From Rhizobium deserti (lineage in GTDB: Bacteria > Pseudomonadota > Alphaproteobacteria > Rhizobiales > Rhizobiaceae), in NCBI RefSeq assembly GCF_004358025.1, contig NZ_SMTL01000005.1, forward strand, positions 62,001-126,000: DNA of 64,000 bases, read 5' to 3'. Positions 25,853 through 34,941 of the stretch are shown here, piece after piece (within the stretch, counting starts at the first letter, position 1; every line of letters starts with the position of its first letter). The position numbers and the translations under genes are program-made. The notes below the pieces were generated by a model that saw nothing but the letters and a program-made list of their open reading frames with translations, was not told where the DNA came from and did no database searches.

Positions 25853-26970
25853 GCAGCGCTCCCGTCATCGTCCTGCACCAGCCGAGGCGGCTGATCGTCG
25901 GCGTCGGTACGATCGGCGAGGTCGGCCCTTGGGCCGGTGAGATTGCCTCGACGCTCGTGATCGCAACGCCGATCACCAGCGGTTTCGTCGACCGCCTGCA
26001 ACTGCCGGGCAAGGTTTCCCTGTTCGACTCTATTCCCGGCGAGCCGGACATCGCCACGCTCGATGCGGCGCTGGCGGCGGCGCGCGACGCTCGGCCGGAT
26101 CTGGTCGTCGGTCTCGGCGGCGGTTCCGTCATGGATGTCGCAAAACTGGTGGCCGCTCTTTGGGATGGGGAACAGGTGTTGGCCGATGTTGCCGGACCGA
26201 ACAAGGTGGCCGGCCGGAAGACCCGCCTGGTGCAGGTGGCCACCACAGCCGGTACCGGCTCGGAAGCGGGCATCCGCTCGCTGATCACCGATCCGGTCAA
26301 GGGTAGCAAGATCGCGGTGGAAAGCCCGCACCTGATCGCCGATCTCGCCGTGCTCGACCCGGAACTGACCTATTCAGTGCCGCCGGAGGTGACGGCCGCT
26401 ACCGGCGTCGATGCCATGGCCCATTGCGTCGAGGCGTTTACCAGCAAACGCGCGCATTCGATGATTGACGGTTTTGCCCGCATGGGTTTTTCGCTCGTTG
26501 GCAGGTATCTTGCCCGCGCCGTCAAGGACGGATCGGACCGGGAAGCCCGCGAGGGCATGATGCTCGCTTCCTATTACGGCGGCATCTGCCTTGGGCCCGT
26601 CAACACGGCGGCGGGCCATGCCATCGCTTACCCGCTCGGGACGCTTCTGCACCTGCCGCACGGGCTCGCCAATGCCATCGTGTTTCCGCATGTTCTGGCC
26701 TTCAACCAGCCGCTCGTCGCCGACAAGACGGCGGAAGTGGCTCAGGCGCTGGGGCTCGGAAAGGGTCTGTCACAAGCAGATCTGCGGGAAGAGGCACATG
26801 GTTTCTGCGCCGGTCTAGGCATTGAAATGTCACTTGCCAAGCATGGCGCCACCGAAGCCGATCTTTCGCGGTTCGCTGCCGACGCGCATGCCATCCGCAG
26901 GCTGATGGACAATAATCCGGCCGACATGAGCGTCGATGATGTGCTGGGGATTTACCGCTCCGCTTTTTGA
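25849..26970 (+). CDS. Iron-type (group III) alcohol dehydrogenase/maleylacetate reductase family
   Basis: 373 residues. NAD-binding region [15 protein letters not shown] and metal-site histidines in [10 protein letters not shown] and [13 protein letters not shown] are present. ATGA overlap with the PdxA-like gene implies co-translation. The family reduces or oxidises lactaldehyde, glycerol-like substrates, hydroxy acids or maleylacetate. Here it would act on a hydroxyl of the sugar-derived substrate before phosphorylation or on an aldehyde product. A clear terminator follows (26992-27020). Confidence 0.88.
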   Translation: MSSAPVIVLHQPRRLIVGVGTIGEVGPWAGEIASTLVIATPITSGFVDRLQLPGKVSLFDSIPGEPDIATLDAALAAARDARPDLVVGLGGGSVMDVAKLVAALWDGEQVLADVAGPNKVAGRKTRLVQVATTAGTGSEAGIRSLITDPVKGSKIAVESPHLIADLAVLDPELTYSVPPEVTAATGVDAMAHCVEAFTSKRAHSMIDGFARMGFSLVGRYLARAVKDGSDREAREGMMLASYYGGICLGPVNTAAGHAIAYPLGTLLHLPHGLANAIVFPHVLAFNQPLVADKTAEVAQALGLGKGLSQADLREEAHGFCAGLGIEMSLAKHGATEADLSRFAADAHAIRRLMDNNPADMSVDDVLGIYRSAF

Positions 26971-26991
26971 GGAGCTGGTTTGGAGGAGGGA

Positions 26992-27020
26992 GGCGGTGCG
27001 AGCAATCGTGCCGCCTTTTT
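26992..27020 (+). terminator. Rho-independent terminator of the plus-strand acid-sugar operon
   Basis: A 10-bp stem (GGCGGTGCGA against TCGTGCCGCC, two G-U pairs) with a GCAA tetraloop, followed by five T residues. It lies 22 bases after the alcohol dehydrogenase stop. Confidence 0.8.
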
Positions 27021-27062
27021 ATGTTTTTGAAGAGAAGAAAAGAGGCGCACTTTTCCTACAAT

Positions 27063-27146
27063 CGTCATGCTCGGGCATGTCCCGAGCATCTGCTGTGCTG
27101 AACTTTGCGCGGTGCTTAGGTTCTCGGATCGAGCACGAGGATGACG
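27063..27146. repeat. RIME-like palindromic intergenic element
   Basis: An 84-base element bounded by CGTCAT and ATGACG. It contains a perfect 9-bp hairpin ATGCTCGGG-CATGT-CCCGAGCAT at its left end and a partially complementary right arm around TTCTCGG and GAGCACGAGG. The CGTCATnCTCGGG...ATGACG architecture matches the rhizobial intergenic mosaic elements I know. It lies between convergent genes. Confidence 0.6.
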
Positions 27147-27156
27147 AAGGAGGGGG

Positions 27157-27861
27157 CTACTGATGCGACGACTGAAACAGCCGCTCGCGCGACCCATTCA
27201 AATGCTCCAGCATCAGCTTTCGTGCCTCGTCCTCATTGCGACTGGCGATGGCTGAGGCAATCGCTTCATGCTCGCCGAAAACCCGCGTAAGGCCGGAGAC
27301 TTCCCGCTTGATTGACGCGCCGTGGAACTTCATGCCGACGGCGATGTGCTCCTTCAGCGCTTCCATGGCGGTGGAGAAATAATTGTTCTGGGCAGCCCGG
27401 GCGATTGCCAGATGAAATTGGAAATCGGCGTCTTCGCGGTGCGACTGCCGGTTGGTGGCGTCGCGCAGCAGTTCCAGCGCCTGCCGGATCGCCATCAGGC
27501 GGTCGGCGTCGTGGCGAGCGGCAGCAGCAGCGGCGGCTGCTGGTTCCAGCGTCAGGCGGAATTCATAGCAGTTGAGCAGGTCAGCGACGTTCTCCAGCTG
27601 GCCAAAACCGAGCGGATTGCGCAGGCCGACCGAGCGCACGAAACTGCCCGCGCCGCGGCGCGAATAGATCAAGCTCTGGTCGCGCAGGCGTTTCAGCGCT
27701 TCGCGGATGACCGGGCGCGATACCTCAAATTCTGCGGCGAGATCATGTTCGGTCGGCAAGCGTTCGTCGGGCTTGTAGGCGCCCGACTTGATGGCGCGCA
27801 GCATGCGCTCGAAGACGATGTCGGCGAGACCCCTGCGGGCGGTTCCGGTTTCCAGCCCCAT
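27157..27861 (-). CDS. GntR family regulator, FadR/FCD subfamily
   Basis: 234 residues from the ATG at 27861; a longer start at 27894 would overlap the DUF1537 kinase gene and lacks a ribosome site. The winged helix spans LPTEHDLAAEFEVSRPVIRE to GAGSFVR. The FCD domain has metal-binding residues in DADFQFHLAIA and FGEHEAIASAI. The gene begins one base after the kinase stop (TGAAATG), so the two are co-transcribed. It most likely represses the whole 17249-28921 cluster until the acid sugar or its phosphate binds. Confidence 0.9.
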   Translation of the reverse strand: MGLETGTARRGLADIVFERMLRAIKSGAYKPDERLPTEHDLAAEFEVSRPVIREALKRLRDQSLIYSRRGAGSFVRSVGLRNPLGFGQLENVADLLNCYEFRLTLEPAAAAAAAARHDADRLMAIRQALELLRDATNRQSHREDADFQFHLAIARAAQNNYFSTAMEALKEHIAVGMKFHGASIKREVSGLTRVFGEHEAIASAIASRNEDEARKLMLEHLNGSRERLFQSSHQ

Positions 27862-27862
27862 T

Positions 27863-28921
27863 TCAGGTCGTCCTTCCCAAAACCATGTCGGCAATGCGCG
27901 TCAACGTGTCGGGAGGGCCGAAGCCGCCCGATTTGGCGATGACGCAACGTCCGCCAGCCGAAGCAAGGCCGAGACCCGGCAGGCATTCACCATGCAGCAG
28001 CATACTCGAAAGTCCGAGCTTTCGCAGCACCGCTTCCGCCGTCGCTCCGCCGGACAGGAGAAGCGTCGTGCCGGGGCCTGCGAGCATGTCTACACGATCG
28101 CCCGCGCATTCGCCGGCCAAGGCCTCGGCCAACAGTTCGGAAACCTGATGTGGATCGACTGCTTCCGTCCCCGGCGTTGCCTGAACCAGCGTCAGCGCCG
28201 CCCGCTCCCCATCGTCGGGCGCGGTGTCCAGCCGGCCGTTGGGGGCGGCGAAATACGCAACGTCGTGGCTGGCGCGCAGCGCATCGATCTGCGCGAGCGT
28301 GATCGGGTCGCGCGAGCCGATGACGAAGGTGATACGGCCAACGGGCACGGCGGCCGGCTGTGCCTCTATCCGTGCCGTCATGCGCCGCGCGAGCGCCTCC
28401 GCTAGGCCGCGTGCGCCGATCATGAGATCGGTGCCCTCGGTCTGCGCGGTATCGAGCACGGCATCCATGTCGGCGCTCGATCGGGTGTCGGGCATCTTGG
28501 CACGCCCGGCATGCGGCCCGAGCTTGTCGGCTATGACGATCGGCGTGTCGATGCCAAAGCCGGTCACGCAACCCGCGTCGACGATGCGGCCGAATTCCGG
28601 AATGGCGGGTGCGACAAGAGCACTTGCGTAAGGAATGGCGTCGAGTTCGGCCGCAATATTGCCTTTGAGACGGGAATCGACCTTCTTGAATAGGCGGACA
28701 CCGGCCGGCAGCATCGCGATCACTGCCGCTGTGGCTTGACGGGCGTCATCTGCTCCAATTTCGCGGGTATTGAGATTGATTGAAAGCACGTCGGGACGTT
28801 TCTCGGCGATAACATGGACGGCAAAACGGTGAAGCGCAATCTCAGTGCGAAAGCCGCGTCCCGCAAACGGGGCAGCCGAGTCAAGCGCACCTGTAAGATC
28901 GTCAGCGAGAATGACCAGCAT
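27863..28921 (-). CDS. Four-carbon acid sugar kinase family protein (DUF1537, OtnK/DtnK-like)
   Basis: 352 residues, shorter than the roughly 400 or more usual for the family. The N-terminal hallmark ADDLTGALDSA and the conserved KKVDSRLKGN are present, and the C-terminal nucleotide-binding part ends in AKSGGFGPPDTL. The family phosphorylates threonate, erythronate or related acids at the 4-position. Together with the PdxA2-like dehydrogenase it makes the known route acid sugar -> 4-phosphate -> DHAP. It may instead use a novel acid given the aldolase and sialidase-like partners. Confidence 0.88.
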   Translation of the reverse strand: MLVILADDLTGALDSAAPFAGRGFRTEIALHRFAVHVIAEKRPDVLSINLNTREIGADDARQATAAVIAMLPAGVRLFKKVDSRLKGNIAAELDAIPYASALVAPAIPEFGRIVDAGCVTGFGIDTPIVIADKLGPHAGRAKMPDTRSSADMDAVLDTAQTEGTDLMIGARGLAEALARRMTARIEAQPAAVPVGRITFVIGSRDPITLAQIDALRASHDVAYFAAPNGRLDTAPDDGERAALTLVQATPGTEAVDPHQVSELLAEALAGECAGDRVDMLAGPGTTLLLSGGATAEAVLRKLGLSSMLLHGECLPGLGLASAGGRCVIAKSGGFGPPDTLTRIADMVLGRTT

Positions 28922-29435
28922 CAGCGGCTACCAAATCTTGTTGTAAGCTTTTTAAGCCTTCAAACGCCCGCGCTGTCAATAAGAAGCGGCAATCTCATTA
29001 CAATGTTTCCTGTTACTCTCTTTGCAATAACTTTTACAAAACCACCATGCTGCAGTCCCTAAGTCATGCGTCAAAGGACGGCTTTTGGGCATACAGCCAG
29101 TGACATCGGCGACCTCCCTGACCCGTACTATTGGAATCAACAAGCGGCTTAGCGCCCTTCTTCGAGCTCGAAATCGGTGCTGCATTGGCATCCGAAGTCG
29201 CTGGCTGCCTGAGACGAAGGTCATTTAGATCGTGATCGAACATCGTCTTCTTTAGGCAATCTAGGAAGCCTAAATCAATCAGAGCTGAGGAGCCGCTTTG
29301 TTGAAAGCTCCCGCATCGCGCCTTGACGAACTAGGATACGCCTGCAACTACTGGTCTTAGGATTAGGGCTCTTAAGGCGAGCTTCACTTGCTGCCGCGTT
29401 GCGTTGAGTACGATCGTTGTCCGGATGCAGACATT
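28922..29435. other. Intergenic region without recognised gene
   Basis: 514 bases between the DUF1537 kinase (reading away on the minus strand) and the end of the LysR gene. The first 120 bases are AT-rich and should hold the kinase/GntR promoter. Short open frames here (up to about 80 codons) have no ribosome site and no natural composition. No repeat or terminator stands out. Confidence 0.5.
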
Positions 29436-30389
29436 TTACGGAACTCGGCCAGTGGCCTTATCGAGCGCGGGAAGAGGACTGAATGTCGCGACCTCCTCGA
29501 ACAGATTGGGCAGAAGCTCGCGTAGCGCAGAAACCACGATCCTTTCTTTTCTTCCAAAATCAATGCCTGCCGGCCAGATGAAGTACAATGTCCGCGTAAG
29601 CGGCGGATCGATGATGCGCCTTGTCCGCAAATGATCTGCCGAGACCTCACCGACGACATTGCCGTAAGGTAGAATCCCGCAGGCTCTGCCGCGCAGGATC
29701 AGGTCCTTCATCGCACGCATGGATTCTACCTGGTAGAGGATGTTGAGAGACAGGTCTTCGCGGCGTAGCGCTTCGTTGATAAGCTGCCTCAAAAAATCCC
29801 TTTCGCTCGGCATGACGACAGGGATATCGACGAGATCACGGAAAGCGATGGGTTTGGCGACGTCGAATTCGGTGCCGGGCGCCATGATCAGCGTTAGTTC
29901 CTCTTGCAGCAGCGGCTCACACGAGAGTCTTGTGCCTTCGGGGACGCTGAAAGCAAGTGCGATATCTAATTCGCCCCGCTCGACCCGCGACATCAGGATA
30001 TGACTGAATTCCTCGAAAATCTGGACGTTGATGGGAACTGCACCAGCACCGATCGTCTCCAGGAGGCGGCCGGTCATCAGCGTTGCCATACTGGGCGTCA
30101 GGCCGAGCCTCACCGTGCTCGTCTCGGCGGCTTCCATCTCCTTCAGCCGCTGCTTGAGCAACCGGACGCGATTGAGAATAATCCTTGCCTCTTCAAGGCA
30201 GACCTGGCCCGCCGCAGTGGCAACCGTACCCCGTGCCGTACGCTTCAGCAGCTTGGTACCTAGCTCCTGCTCAAGACTTCGCAGCTGCATGCCTAGAGCC
30301 GGCTGTGCGACGTTCAACTTTGCCGAAGCTTGGGTGATGCTGCCACAGGCGCAGACTTCCAGAAAGTATTCCAATTGCCGGATGCGCAC
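29436..30389 (-). CDS. LysR family transcriptional regulator
   Basis: 317 residues from the GTG at 30389, chosen because GGGAGGA lies just before it and the HTH begins immediately (IRQLEYFLEVCACGSITQAS, AQPALGMQLRSLEQELG). The C-terminal effector domain shows VRLGLTPSMATLM and GILPYGNVVGEV. The earlier ATG at 30422 would add residues without family support. It is divergent from the aryl-acid operon starting at 30635 and probably controls it. Related regulators include the Nac/Cbl-like group; ligand unknown. Confidence 0.88.
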   Translation of the reverse strand: MRIRQLEYFLEVCACGSITQASAKLNVAQPALGMQLRSLEQELGTKLLKRTARGTVATAAGQVCLEEARIILNRVRLLKQRLKEMEAAETSTVRLGLTPSMATLMTGRLLETIGAGAVPINVQIFEEFSHILMSRVERGELDIALAFSVPEGTRLSCEPLLQEELTLIMAPGTEFDVAKPIAFRDLVDIPVVMPSERDFLRQLINEALRREDLSLNILYQVESMRAMKDLILRGRACGILPYGNVVGEVSADHLRTRRIIDPPLTRTLYFIWPAGIDFGRKERIVVSALRELLPNLFEEVATFSPLPALDKATGRVP

Positions 30390-30416
30390 GCTGTCCTCCC
30401 AGTAGCAAGCCGGCGC

Positions 30417-30439
30417 AGTCAAACATTTTTAATCTGACT
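30417..30439. promoter_or_regulatory. Candidate LysR site AGTCA-N13-TGACT
   Basis: A 5-bp inverted repeat in the divergent LysR/ThDP decarboxylase region, 28 bases upstream of the LysR start. Two direct TTTTCGGT copies lie further on (30447-30454 and 30473-30480). The region 30390-30634 has no gene. Either element could be the LysR binding site. Confidence 0.4.
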
Positions 30440-30634
30440 ACGCAAGTTTTCGGTATTGGACAACGGCATCGCTTTTCGGTTTGCTGATAGCCGACCAAGG
30501 GATGAGGAGACAGCCTGCGGTCAAGGGAGGTATTCCATGACGAGGTTCGATCTGCCGGCATGCGCAGCGCGTCCGGCTGAAGATTGCGCGATTTTGAAAT
30601 CGCTCCTTGGCGCCCGGTCGGCGAGGACGGTGCG

Positions 30635-32449
30635 ATGAACACTCGCGTCACTGCGCAGGATAGCACGGCGCTTGCTAACAAAGAGCTGCCGGTCGCATCC
30701 AATGGCACCGCGCTGTTCGGCAGCGACCTCATTGCCCATACGCTCAGAAGCCTCGACATCCCGTTCATTGCGCTGGTGCCTGGTGCAAGCTTTCGCGGCC
30801 TGCACGACAGCCTGGTGAACTACCTGGGCAACACGTCGCCGCAGATGCTCGTGTGTCTGCATGAGGAACATTCCGTCGCTATCGCCCATGGTTATGCCAA
30901 GGTCACCGGCAAGCCGATCGCTGCCGCAGTGCATTCCAATGTCGGGCTCATGCATGCGACGATGGCGATCTTCAACGCCTGGTGCGACCGCATGCCGGTT
31001 CTGGTAATCGGCGCCACGGGTCCCGTCGATGCCGCCAAGCGCCGCCCCTGGATCGACTGGATCCATACCGCGGCCGATCAGGGGGCGATCGTCCGCCCCT
31101 ATGTCAAATGGGACAACCAGCCGGCATCGCCGCTTGCCGCCCGCGAGGCCATCGTCCGGGCGAAATGGATTTCCGAAACGCTTCCGGCCGGTCCGGTCTA
31201 TGTCAATCTCGATGCCGGCCTGCAGGAAGATCGGCTGGAGGCCATGCCGGCTCCGCTCGATATCTCCCGCATGGCGGCGCATATCAGTCACGCACCCGGC
31301 GAAGTCGATGTCGAAAGGGTCGCGGCTCTTTTAAAAGACGCAAAACGACCCATCATTCTAGCGGGCCGGGTGTCGCGCGACCGAAAGGCCTGGGATGAGC
31401 GTGTCGCGCTGGCCGAAAAGCTTGGCGCCCGTGTCCTGACAGACCTGAAAATCGGCGCCTCATTCCCGACCGACCATCCGCTGATGCTGTCGCCGCCGGC
31501 AATCTTCCCGTCGTCGTCAGCGCTGGAAGCCATCCGTGATGCGGACGTAGTGCTCGATCTCGACTGGGTCGCGCCGGCCGGTGTGCTGCCGCCGGAAGCC
31601 GGCTTTAGCGGCAAGCTGATCCGCGTTTCGCTGGACCACCATATCCACAACGGCTGGAGCATGGACCACCAGGCCATGCCGCTCGCTGATCTTTTGATTG
31701 CGGCCGATCCCGACCAGATGGTGTTCGCCCTCAACCGGAGGCTTGATGTGAATGTCGAGTCTGGGGCGTCGCAGGGACTCGACGCGCCGGCCGAACAGGC
31801 CGCCTCGGACGGCGCACCGCTCAGCGTGCCGGACCTGGCTTATGAACTACGTCGGGCATTGATCGGCAAGCACGTTTCCCTAACCCATCTGCCACTCTCC
31901 TGGGATGGCGGCTGCTGGCCATTCCGTGATCCGTTGGACTTTCTCGGGTCCGACGGCGGCGGCGGCATCGGCGGTGGACCCGGCATTGCCGTCGGCGCGG
32001 CTCTTGCCCTGCGTGGCACCGGTCGCATGCCGGTTGCGATCTGCGGCGACGGTGATTTCCTGATGGGCGCGACGGCAGTGTGGACCGCGGTTCACTATCG
32101 CATCCCGATGCTGATGGTGATTGCCAACAACCGGTCCTTCTACAACGACGAAGTGCATCAGGAGCGGATGGCGCGCATGCGCGGCCGGCCGGTGGAGAAC
32201 AAGTGGATCGGCCAGCGGATGGACGATCCGGAAGTCGACATTGCCGCCGTCGCCCGCGCCCAGGGTGCCACCGCCTTCGGACCGGTCAAAGACCGCGAGG
32301 CGCTGACCAAGGCTTATCAGGAGGCTATCGCAATCGTCGACGCGGGAGGTGTCGCGGTGGTCGAGGTGCATGTGGAGCCGGGCTACACGCCAGCCATGGC
32401 AAGCGGACTGACACGCGAACATGCTGGCCACGGTGGAGGACGTTCGTGA
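30635..32449 (+). CDS. ThDP-dependent decarboxylase/acetolactate-synthase-like enzyme
   Basis: 604 residues from the ATG at 30635 with GAGGA upstream. Three domains are visible: Pyr with the catalytic-type Glu in CLHEEHSVAIAHGYAKVTG, the central domain RPIILAGRVSRDRKAW, and PP with GDGDFLMGATAVW and IANNRSFYNDEV. The active-site loop variant is closer to benzoylformate or oxalyl-CoA-type decarboxylases than to biosynthetic acetolactate synthase. First gene of the aryl-acid operon; GTGA overlap with the ABC ATPase. Expected to decarboxylate an aryl-glyoxylate or related 2-oxo acid. Distinct in sequence from the enzyme at the left edge. Confidence 0.86.
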   Translation: MNTRVTAQDSTALANKELPVASNGTALFGSDLIAHTLRSLDIPFIALVPGASFRGLHDSLVNYLGNTSPQMLVCLHEEHSVAIAHGYAKVTGKPIAAAVHSNVGLMHATMAIFNAWCDRMPVLVIGATGPVDAAKRRPWIDWIHTAADQGAIVRPYVKWDNQPASPLAAREAIVRAKWISETLPAGPVYVNLDAGLQEDRLEAMPAPLDISRMAAHISHAPGEVDVERVAALLKDAKRPIILAGRVSRDRKAWDERVALAEKLGARVLTDLKIGASFPTDHPLMLSPPAIFPSSSALEAIRDADVVLDLDWVAPAGVLPPEAGFSGKLIRVSLDHHIHNGWSMDHQAMPLADLLIAADPDQMVFALNRRLDVNVESGASQGLDAPAEQAASDGAPLSVPDLAYELRRALIGKHVSLTHLPLSWDGGCWPFRDPLDFLGSDGGGGIGGGPGIAVGAALALRGTGRMPVAICGDGDFLMGATAVWTAVHYRIPMLMVIANNRSFYNDEVHQERMARMRGRPVENKWIGQRMDDPEVDIAAVARAQGATAFGPVKDREALTKAYQEAIAIVDAGGVAVVEVHVEPGYTPAMASGLTREHAGHGGGRS

Positions 32450-33294
32450 ACGACATGATCAGACCAGAACAGATTGCGCAGCCTCCGGTCACGGCACCCG
32501 AACCGATGCTGGTGATAGACCATGTCACCAAGCGCTTCGAGACGCCGGACGGACCTGTGGTCGCGGTCGACAATATATCGCTAACCGTCGGACGCGGCGA
32601 GTTCGTGTCGATCATCGGCCCATCCGGATGCGGGAAGTCGACGCTCTTCAACCTCGTCGGCGGCCTGCTTTCGATCAGCGACGGCACTATCCGTATCGAC
32701 GGCGAAGCCATCAACGGCCCGCACAAGTCGATCGGCATGGTTTTCCAGGAGGATGCGACCTTCCCTTGGCGGACGGTGATCGACAACGTGGCCTTCCCGC
32801 TGGAGCTGCAGGGCATGGCGAAGGGCGAACGGCTGGAGAGGGCGCGTCATTTCGTGTCGCTCGTCGGCCTCCATGGATTCGAGAAACGATATCCGGCGGA
32901 GCTTTCCGGCGGCATGCGCCAGCGGGTGTCCATCGCCCGGACACTCGCGGCAGAGCCGAAGCTGCTTTTGATGGACGAACCCTTTGCAGCGCTCGACGAA
33001 CAGACCCGCCTTCTGCTGGGCGACAAGGTGCTGCAGATCCAGCAGGAACTCAACCAGACGGTACTCCTGATCACCCACAACATCACCGAGGCGGTCCAAC
33101 TTTCGGATCGGGTCCTGATCATGACCTATCGCCCCGGGCGCACGAAGCGCATCGCGCTGATCGAGTTGCCGCGTCCGCGCACTTCGGAAATGCTGTCGAG
33201 CGATACCTTCGGCCGCTACGTCGCCGAGGTCTGGGCGGATCTGCGCGAAGAGGCGAGCCGCGGCATGCAGGATGCAGAGCGGGGGTCGCGGTGA
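32446..33294 (+). CDS. ABC transporter ATP-binding protein, Ssu/Tau/nitrate type
   Basis: 282 residues from the GTG at 32446, supported by GGAGGA 6 bases upstream and GTGA overlap with the decarboxylase stop; an ATG three codons on is less well spaced. Walker A GPSGCGKST, signature LSGGMRQRVSIARTL, Walker B LLLMDEPFAALDEQ. Energises the importer formed with the next two permeases. The NitT/TauT class includes carriers for sulfonates and for aromatic acids such as phthalate relatives. Confidence 0.9.
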   Translation: MNDMIRPEQIAQPPVTAPEPMLVIDHVTKRFETPDGPVVAVDNISLTVGRGEFVSIIGPSGCGKSTLFNLVGGLLSISDGTIRIDGEAINGPHKSIGMVFQEDATFPWRTVIDNVAFPLELQGMAKGERLERARHFVSLVGLHGFEKRYPAELSGGMRQRVSIARTLAAEPKLLLMDEPFAALDEQTRLLLGDKVLQIQQELNQTVLLITHNITEAVQLSDRVLIMTYRPGRTKRIALIELPRPRTSEMLSSDTFGRYVAEVWADLREEASRGMQDAERGSR

Positions 33295-34067
33295 GCACGG
33301 TGGCGCGCGATCCCTTTCTCCGTCGCTGGGCGCCCGAATTGACGGGTGCGGCGGTCATCATATGCGGCTTCTTGCTGATCGAGCTTCTCGTCCGCACCGC
33401 CATCCTCAATCCTTATGTCGTTCCGCGGCCGTCGGATGTGTTATTGGCATTCGAGCGCATCGTCGTCGAGGAGCAAATCCTGAGCCGGTTCCTTGTCACG
33501 GCCGCGGAGGCCGGAACGGCGGCGGTGCTGGTCGCCCTGATAGGCATCCCGCTCGGCACCCTCCTGCAGGGCGTGCCTCTCCTGCGCAAGGCAACGGAGA
33601 CGTGGATCGCCGGGATGGCCGCGGCGCCGATCGTGCTCATCTACCCGCTGTTCCTGGTGATCTTCGGCCGCAGCCCGTGGACGATCATCGCCATTGCCGT
33701 GCTTGCAGGGCTTCCGCCAGTTGCCATGCTGACGCTGGAGGGCCTGAGCGCCGTTCGCCCGGCGCTCGTCGATACCGGGCGCAGTTTTCGGCTGAGCCGC
33801 TGGCAGATGTTCTGGAAGATCATGTTTCCGGCGGCGCTGCCAAGCATCTTCTCGGGCCTGAGGATCGGCCTGATCTTTGCGCTGATCAATGTGGTGGGCG
33901 TCGAGTTCCTTATCAATTTCGGCGGCCTCGGGCCGCTCATCAACGAGCTTGCAGAACGCTACGACATGCCCGGCACCTATGCTGCCATCTGCTTCGTGGT
34001 GTTCGTCAGCATCATCGTCTTCGTTGTCATGGAAAGGCTGGAAAAATGGCTGCGACCGGTACGCTGA
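33291..34067 (+). CDS. ABC transporter permease, NitT/TauT type, subunit 1
   Basis: 258 residues starting at the GTG overlapping the ATPase stop (GTGA). Six hydrophobic segments; the EAA loop lies in DTGRSFRLSRWQMFWKI. It differs clearly from the following permease, so the channel is probably a heterodimer, unlike the usual SsuC homodimer. Confidence 0.88.
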   Translation: MSTVARDPFLRRWAPELTGAAVIICGFLLIELLVRTAILNPYVVPRPSDVLLAFERIVVEEQILSRFLVTAAEAGTAAVLVALIGIPLGTLLQGVPLLRKATETWIAGMAAAPIVLIYPLFLVIFGRSPWTIIAIAVLAGLPPVAMLTLEGLSAVRPALVDTGRSFRLSRWQMFWKIMFPAALPSIFSGLRIGLIFALINVVGVEFLINFGGLGPLINELAERYDMPGTYAAICFVVFVSIIVFVVMERLEKWLRPVR

Positions 34068-34828
34068 CGATCCCGCAGAAATCGAAGATGGATGCCGTGC
34101 TGGTGCTGCGGATCGCTATCATCGCGTCGTTGCTCGTCTTCTGGCAGCTGCTGTCGATGTCCGGCCTGCTCTACGAGGACGTGGTGCCGGGCCTGCCGCA
34201 AATCACAGCCGGTCTTTACCGTCTGCTGACCACAACCGAATTCTACGTCAATTTGAAGGTGACCGCTGGGGAAATCCTGGCGGCAAGCCTGATCGGGGGA
34301 TTGACCGGCATGATCGCCGGATTGTCGCTCGGCGGCTCATATTTCATGGAGCGCGCCTTCGAGCGATACTTCTACTATCTCGGTCCGACACCGAAGATCA
34401 TCTTCTTTCCGCTGATGATCATGTGGTTCGGCGTTGGATCCGGATCGAAGGTCGCGATGGGGGCAGTGTCCTGCTTCTTTCCCGTCGCGCTCGCGGTTGC
34501 AGCCGGCATGCGCCGGATCCCACCGATCCTGATACGCGTTGGTGAAAGCTTCAGGGCGAACCGTTGGCAGATGCTGACCAAGGTTCACCTCCCCGCGATG
34601 CGCGAACCGGTGGTCAACGGCTTCCGGCTCGGCTTCGGCGTCGCCCTGATCGGCGTCCTGCTGGCCGAAACCAAACTTTCGAACCAGGGCCTCGGCTTTC
34701 TGGTGATCCAGAACTACCAACGCTTCGACATGCCGGGAATGTACGCCCTGCTGATCGCGATCTTCGTCATTGCGGTTGCCGTCAATGCGGCGCTCGGCCG
34801 CCTGTCTCGCGGCGGTCGGCGCCGTTGA
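34046..34828 (+). CDS. ABC transporter permease, NitT/TauT type, subunit 2
   Basis: 260 residues; the ATG lies 22 bases inside the previous gene. EAA loop in RVGESFRANRWQMLTKV; segments such as FYYLGPTPKIIFFPLMIMWF are typical. Acts with the 33291 product and the 32446 ATPase. Followed by the binding-protein gene after 113 bases. Confidence 0.88.
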   Translation: MAATGTLTIPQKSKMDAVLVLRIAIIASLLVFWQLLSMSGLLYEDVVPGLPQITAGLYRLLTTTEFYVNLKVTAGEILAASLIGGLTGMIAGLSLGGSYFMERAFERYFYYLGPTPKIIFFPLMIMWFGVGSGSKVAMGAVSCFFPVALAVAAGMRRIPPILIRVGESFRANRWQMLTKVHLPAMREPVVNGFRLGFGVALIGVLLAETKLSNQGLGFLVIQNYQRFDMPGMYALLIAIFVIAVAVNAALGRLSRGGRRR

Positions 34829-34941
34829 ACGGCATACGAGGACCAGTGCCTCAAGGCCTTCGGGGTGGAGGAACACCCGATGGTCTGGATCGACATCCTG
34901 GCGACAATTAAGCCGCCGGAGTTCAATACGGGAGGAAAGAG

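Noticed and set aside
28976-29224. An 82-codon minus-strand open frame
   Set aside because: No ribosome site and unnatural composition; treated as non-coding.
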